Positions 62,151 to 64,000 of a DNA stretch of 64,000 bases are shown here, one piece after another. Made by a program: the position numbers and the translations under genes. Under the pieces are notes generated by a model. That model did no database searches, was not told the origin of the DNA, and saw nothing but the letters and a program-made list of their open reading frames with translations. Source of the DNA: Buddleja alternifolia (taxonomy: Eukaryota > Streptophyta > Magnoliopsida > Lamiales > Scrophulariaceae); the NCBI GenBank assembly GCA_019426215.1, contig CM033405.1, forward strand, positions 9,029,001-9,093,000, given 5' to 3'. The stretch's first letter is position 1. Every line of letters begins with the position of its first letter.

Positions 62151-64000
62151 CCTTTTGATTGCAGGTACCTAGAGTTAAAGTCGATACATCTGTTTGGTAC
62201 TTCGATAGTGGATTGTCAAGGCACATGACTGGTTCCAAGGATCTTTTGATCAACTATTGAGCTGCCAATGGTCCTCAAGTTGTATTTGGTGACAGCTCCA
62301 AAGGTAAAACCAAAGGTATAGGTACTGTGCATAGGGGGAACATCATGATAAGTGATGTTTATTATGTTGAGGGTCTAAAGCACAACTTATTAAGCACAAG
62401 TCAATTTTGTGATAACGCCTTTGAAGTCATATTCTCAAGCGACTGTTGCTATATAATTGATGCTAAGACTAAGTCTACTAAATTTAAAGGTAAAAGAACA
62501 AACAATGTATATTTGGTAGATTGATCAACACTTGATAACAACCCAACATGTTTTGTTGCTAAAAATGAATCTAAAACGGGTTGGTTATGGCATAGAAAAA
62601 TGAATCACCTCAACTTTAAGACAATCTCTCAGCTTATAAATCTAAATCTTGTAGAGGGATTACCAAATGGACCATTTCATAAGGATCGCCTTTGTGATGC
62701 TTGTCAAATGGGTAAACAAGTCAAATCATCTTTCAATAGAAAACCTCATTTATCTACCTCTAGAATACTTGAACTACTTCACATGGATCTGTTTGGACCT
62801 GTTCAAACGATTAGTATGAGCGGTAAGAAGTATACTTTGGTGATAGTAGATGATTTCTCTCGATCTACGTAGGTGGAATTTCTTTCATTCAAAGATGAAA
62901 CATGTGACAAGTTAACAACGCTTATTCGGCAACTTCAAATATTGAAAAATCTTAAGGTTGCAAGAATAAGAAGTGATCACGGTACTGAGTTTACTAACAA
63001 GGTTGTTGAGAAGTTTTGTGCAGAGAATGGAATACATCATGAGTATTCAGCTCCCAGAACTCCCCAACAGAATGGTTTTGCTGAGCGCCGGAGCAGAAAG
63101 CTTAAGGAAGTTGCCATGACAATGTTAGCAGAGTCCAAGCTTACTCCTAGGTTTTGGGCCGAAGCGATCAACACTGCATGTTATACTCAAAATCGATGCA
63201 TGATCAACAAACAGCATGGGAAAACTCCATATGAACTATGGAAGGGACGTAAGCCAAATGTTTCATACTTTCACGTCTTTGGTTCTAAGTGTTTTATCCA
63301 TAATAATGGATCCCAAAGACTAAATACATTTGATCCCAAAGAGGATGAGGGAATCTTTCTAGGCTGCACTAAGAATGGAAAGAATTTTTGCATCTTAAAC
63401 AAGATCAAATCGAAGGTTGAGGAATCTATTCATGTTGTTTTTGATGATGCTAACCAAGAACCGAGTAAGGTTAATGTGAATGATGTAGGAGTTGAAGATT
63501 TGTGTCATCAAGCGTCTAAGATTACCATTGATGATGATAATGATGATGATGATGAGATCTCAGTGCCATCGCCTAAGATTACTCGTGAGATTATCTCAGA
63601 TAACAATGCAAGATCTGCTGATGATCATGAAGAGAGTGATCATCAAGAGCAAACAAGAATCAGTGAACTTGAAGCGCCTACGCAAGAGGATAGTCAAGCA
63701 TCTAATCGCCAAGCGCCTGTTCAACCTCTTAACCCTTTCCAGCCAGATAGACTATGGCTGCGCGATCATCCACCTGAGCAGATTATTGGAGATATTGAAG
63801 CGCCTGTTAGGACTAGAGCCGCTACATTTAATGAGGCCATGTTTGCAAGCTTTCTATCTCAAATGGAGCCTAAGAAAGTGGATGAAGCGCTAAGCGATCC
63901 AAGTTGGATTGAAGCCATGCAAGAAGAGCTTAATCAGTTTGAGCGTAGTAAGGTTTGGACACTAGTACCAAGACCAACTCACCAAGGAGTTATTGGAACT
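62151..64000 (+). pseudogene. Pol of element F1b: protease, integrase and start of RT, cut by window end
   Basis: Protease DSG at 62204-62212 followed by LSRHMTG. Pre-integrase at 62585-62720 (MNHLNF, LCDACQMGKQ). Integrase core begins LLHMDLFGPVQ and has RSDHGTEFTN and the Glu in NGFAERR, so the DDE triad is present. The acidic linker to RT is at 63430-63840 with repeats of AAGCGCCT. RT starts near 63870 (EALSDPSWIEAMQEELNQF) and is open to the last base. Stops at about 62260, 62522 and 62871 break it. The rest lies beyond the window. Confidence 0.8.

Noticed and set aside
1..64000. A new defence or biosynthetic gene system
   Set aside because: Apart from one hydrolase gene, all coding sequence belongs to retrotransposons or the pararetrovirus; no gene cluster is present. 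The candidates for new biology are the hairpin exon array and the viral inverted pair.

Overview
This is plant nuclear DNA, most likely from a flowering plant and probably a eudicot. It is AT-rich and has spliced exons with GT-AG introns, Ty1/Copia and Ty3/Gypsy LTR retrotransposons, MITE-like elements and an endogenous pararetrovirus of the Caulimoviridae. There is no bacterial operon, CRISPR array or organellar gene set. Species cannot be fixed from the sequence. Almost all coding capacity belongs to broken mobile elements. The only host gene I can support is an alpha/beta hydrolase.

Layout. (1) 1-7904, minus strand: 3' part of a Sirevirus-type Copia element (integrase, RT, RNase H) followed by a long extra ORF in the envelope-like position; its left end is outside the window and its gag end is cut off at about 7905. 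(2) 7905-26833: two decayed copies of one endogenous pararetrovirus, head to head (left copy minus, right copy plus, axis near 16,825). Each has ORF1, ORF2, a movement-capsid-protease-RT-RNase H polyprotein and a downstream ORF4, then a TATA box, poly(A) signal and tRNA-Met primer-binding site. ATGA or ATGA-like overlaps, an ORF2 of 111 codons, a badnavirus/tungrovirus Cys motif and an ORF4 point to a Tungrovirus-like relative. The right copy is interrupted by a solo Gypsy LTR. (3) 26834-38997: alpha/beta hydrolase gene on the plus strand. Its second coding exon exists in five copies (three plus, two minus) inside an approximately 6.7 kb inverted-repeat structure carrying a hAT-like element, two MITE-like elements and a tandem duplication. 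Only the first three coding exons, up to the nucleophile motif GHSKG, are visible. (4) 38998-42021: probable solo Gypsy LTR, minus strand. (5) 42258-64000: four Copia elements of two families in the order F2a, F1a, F2b, F1b, all plus strand, each showing only its 5' LTR and a truncated interior that stops where the next LTR starts. The simplest reading is a four-level nested insertion whose right halves lie beyond 64,000. F1 is the same Sirevirus-type family as the element at 1-7904.

How it fits together: the hydrolase gene has become a target for repeated insertion. Its upstream side abuts the pararetrovirus pair, whose right copy has a promoter pointing toward the gene. An early intron holds an inverted exon array that could be transcribed into a long hairpin. 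The next intron appears to hold a solo LTR and the nested Copia stack. All element ORFs carry stops or frameshifts, so none looks autonomous. The most unusual items are the inverted exon array, the head-to-head Tungrovirus-like pair and the four-deep nest.
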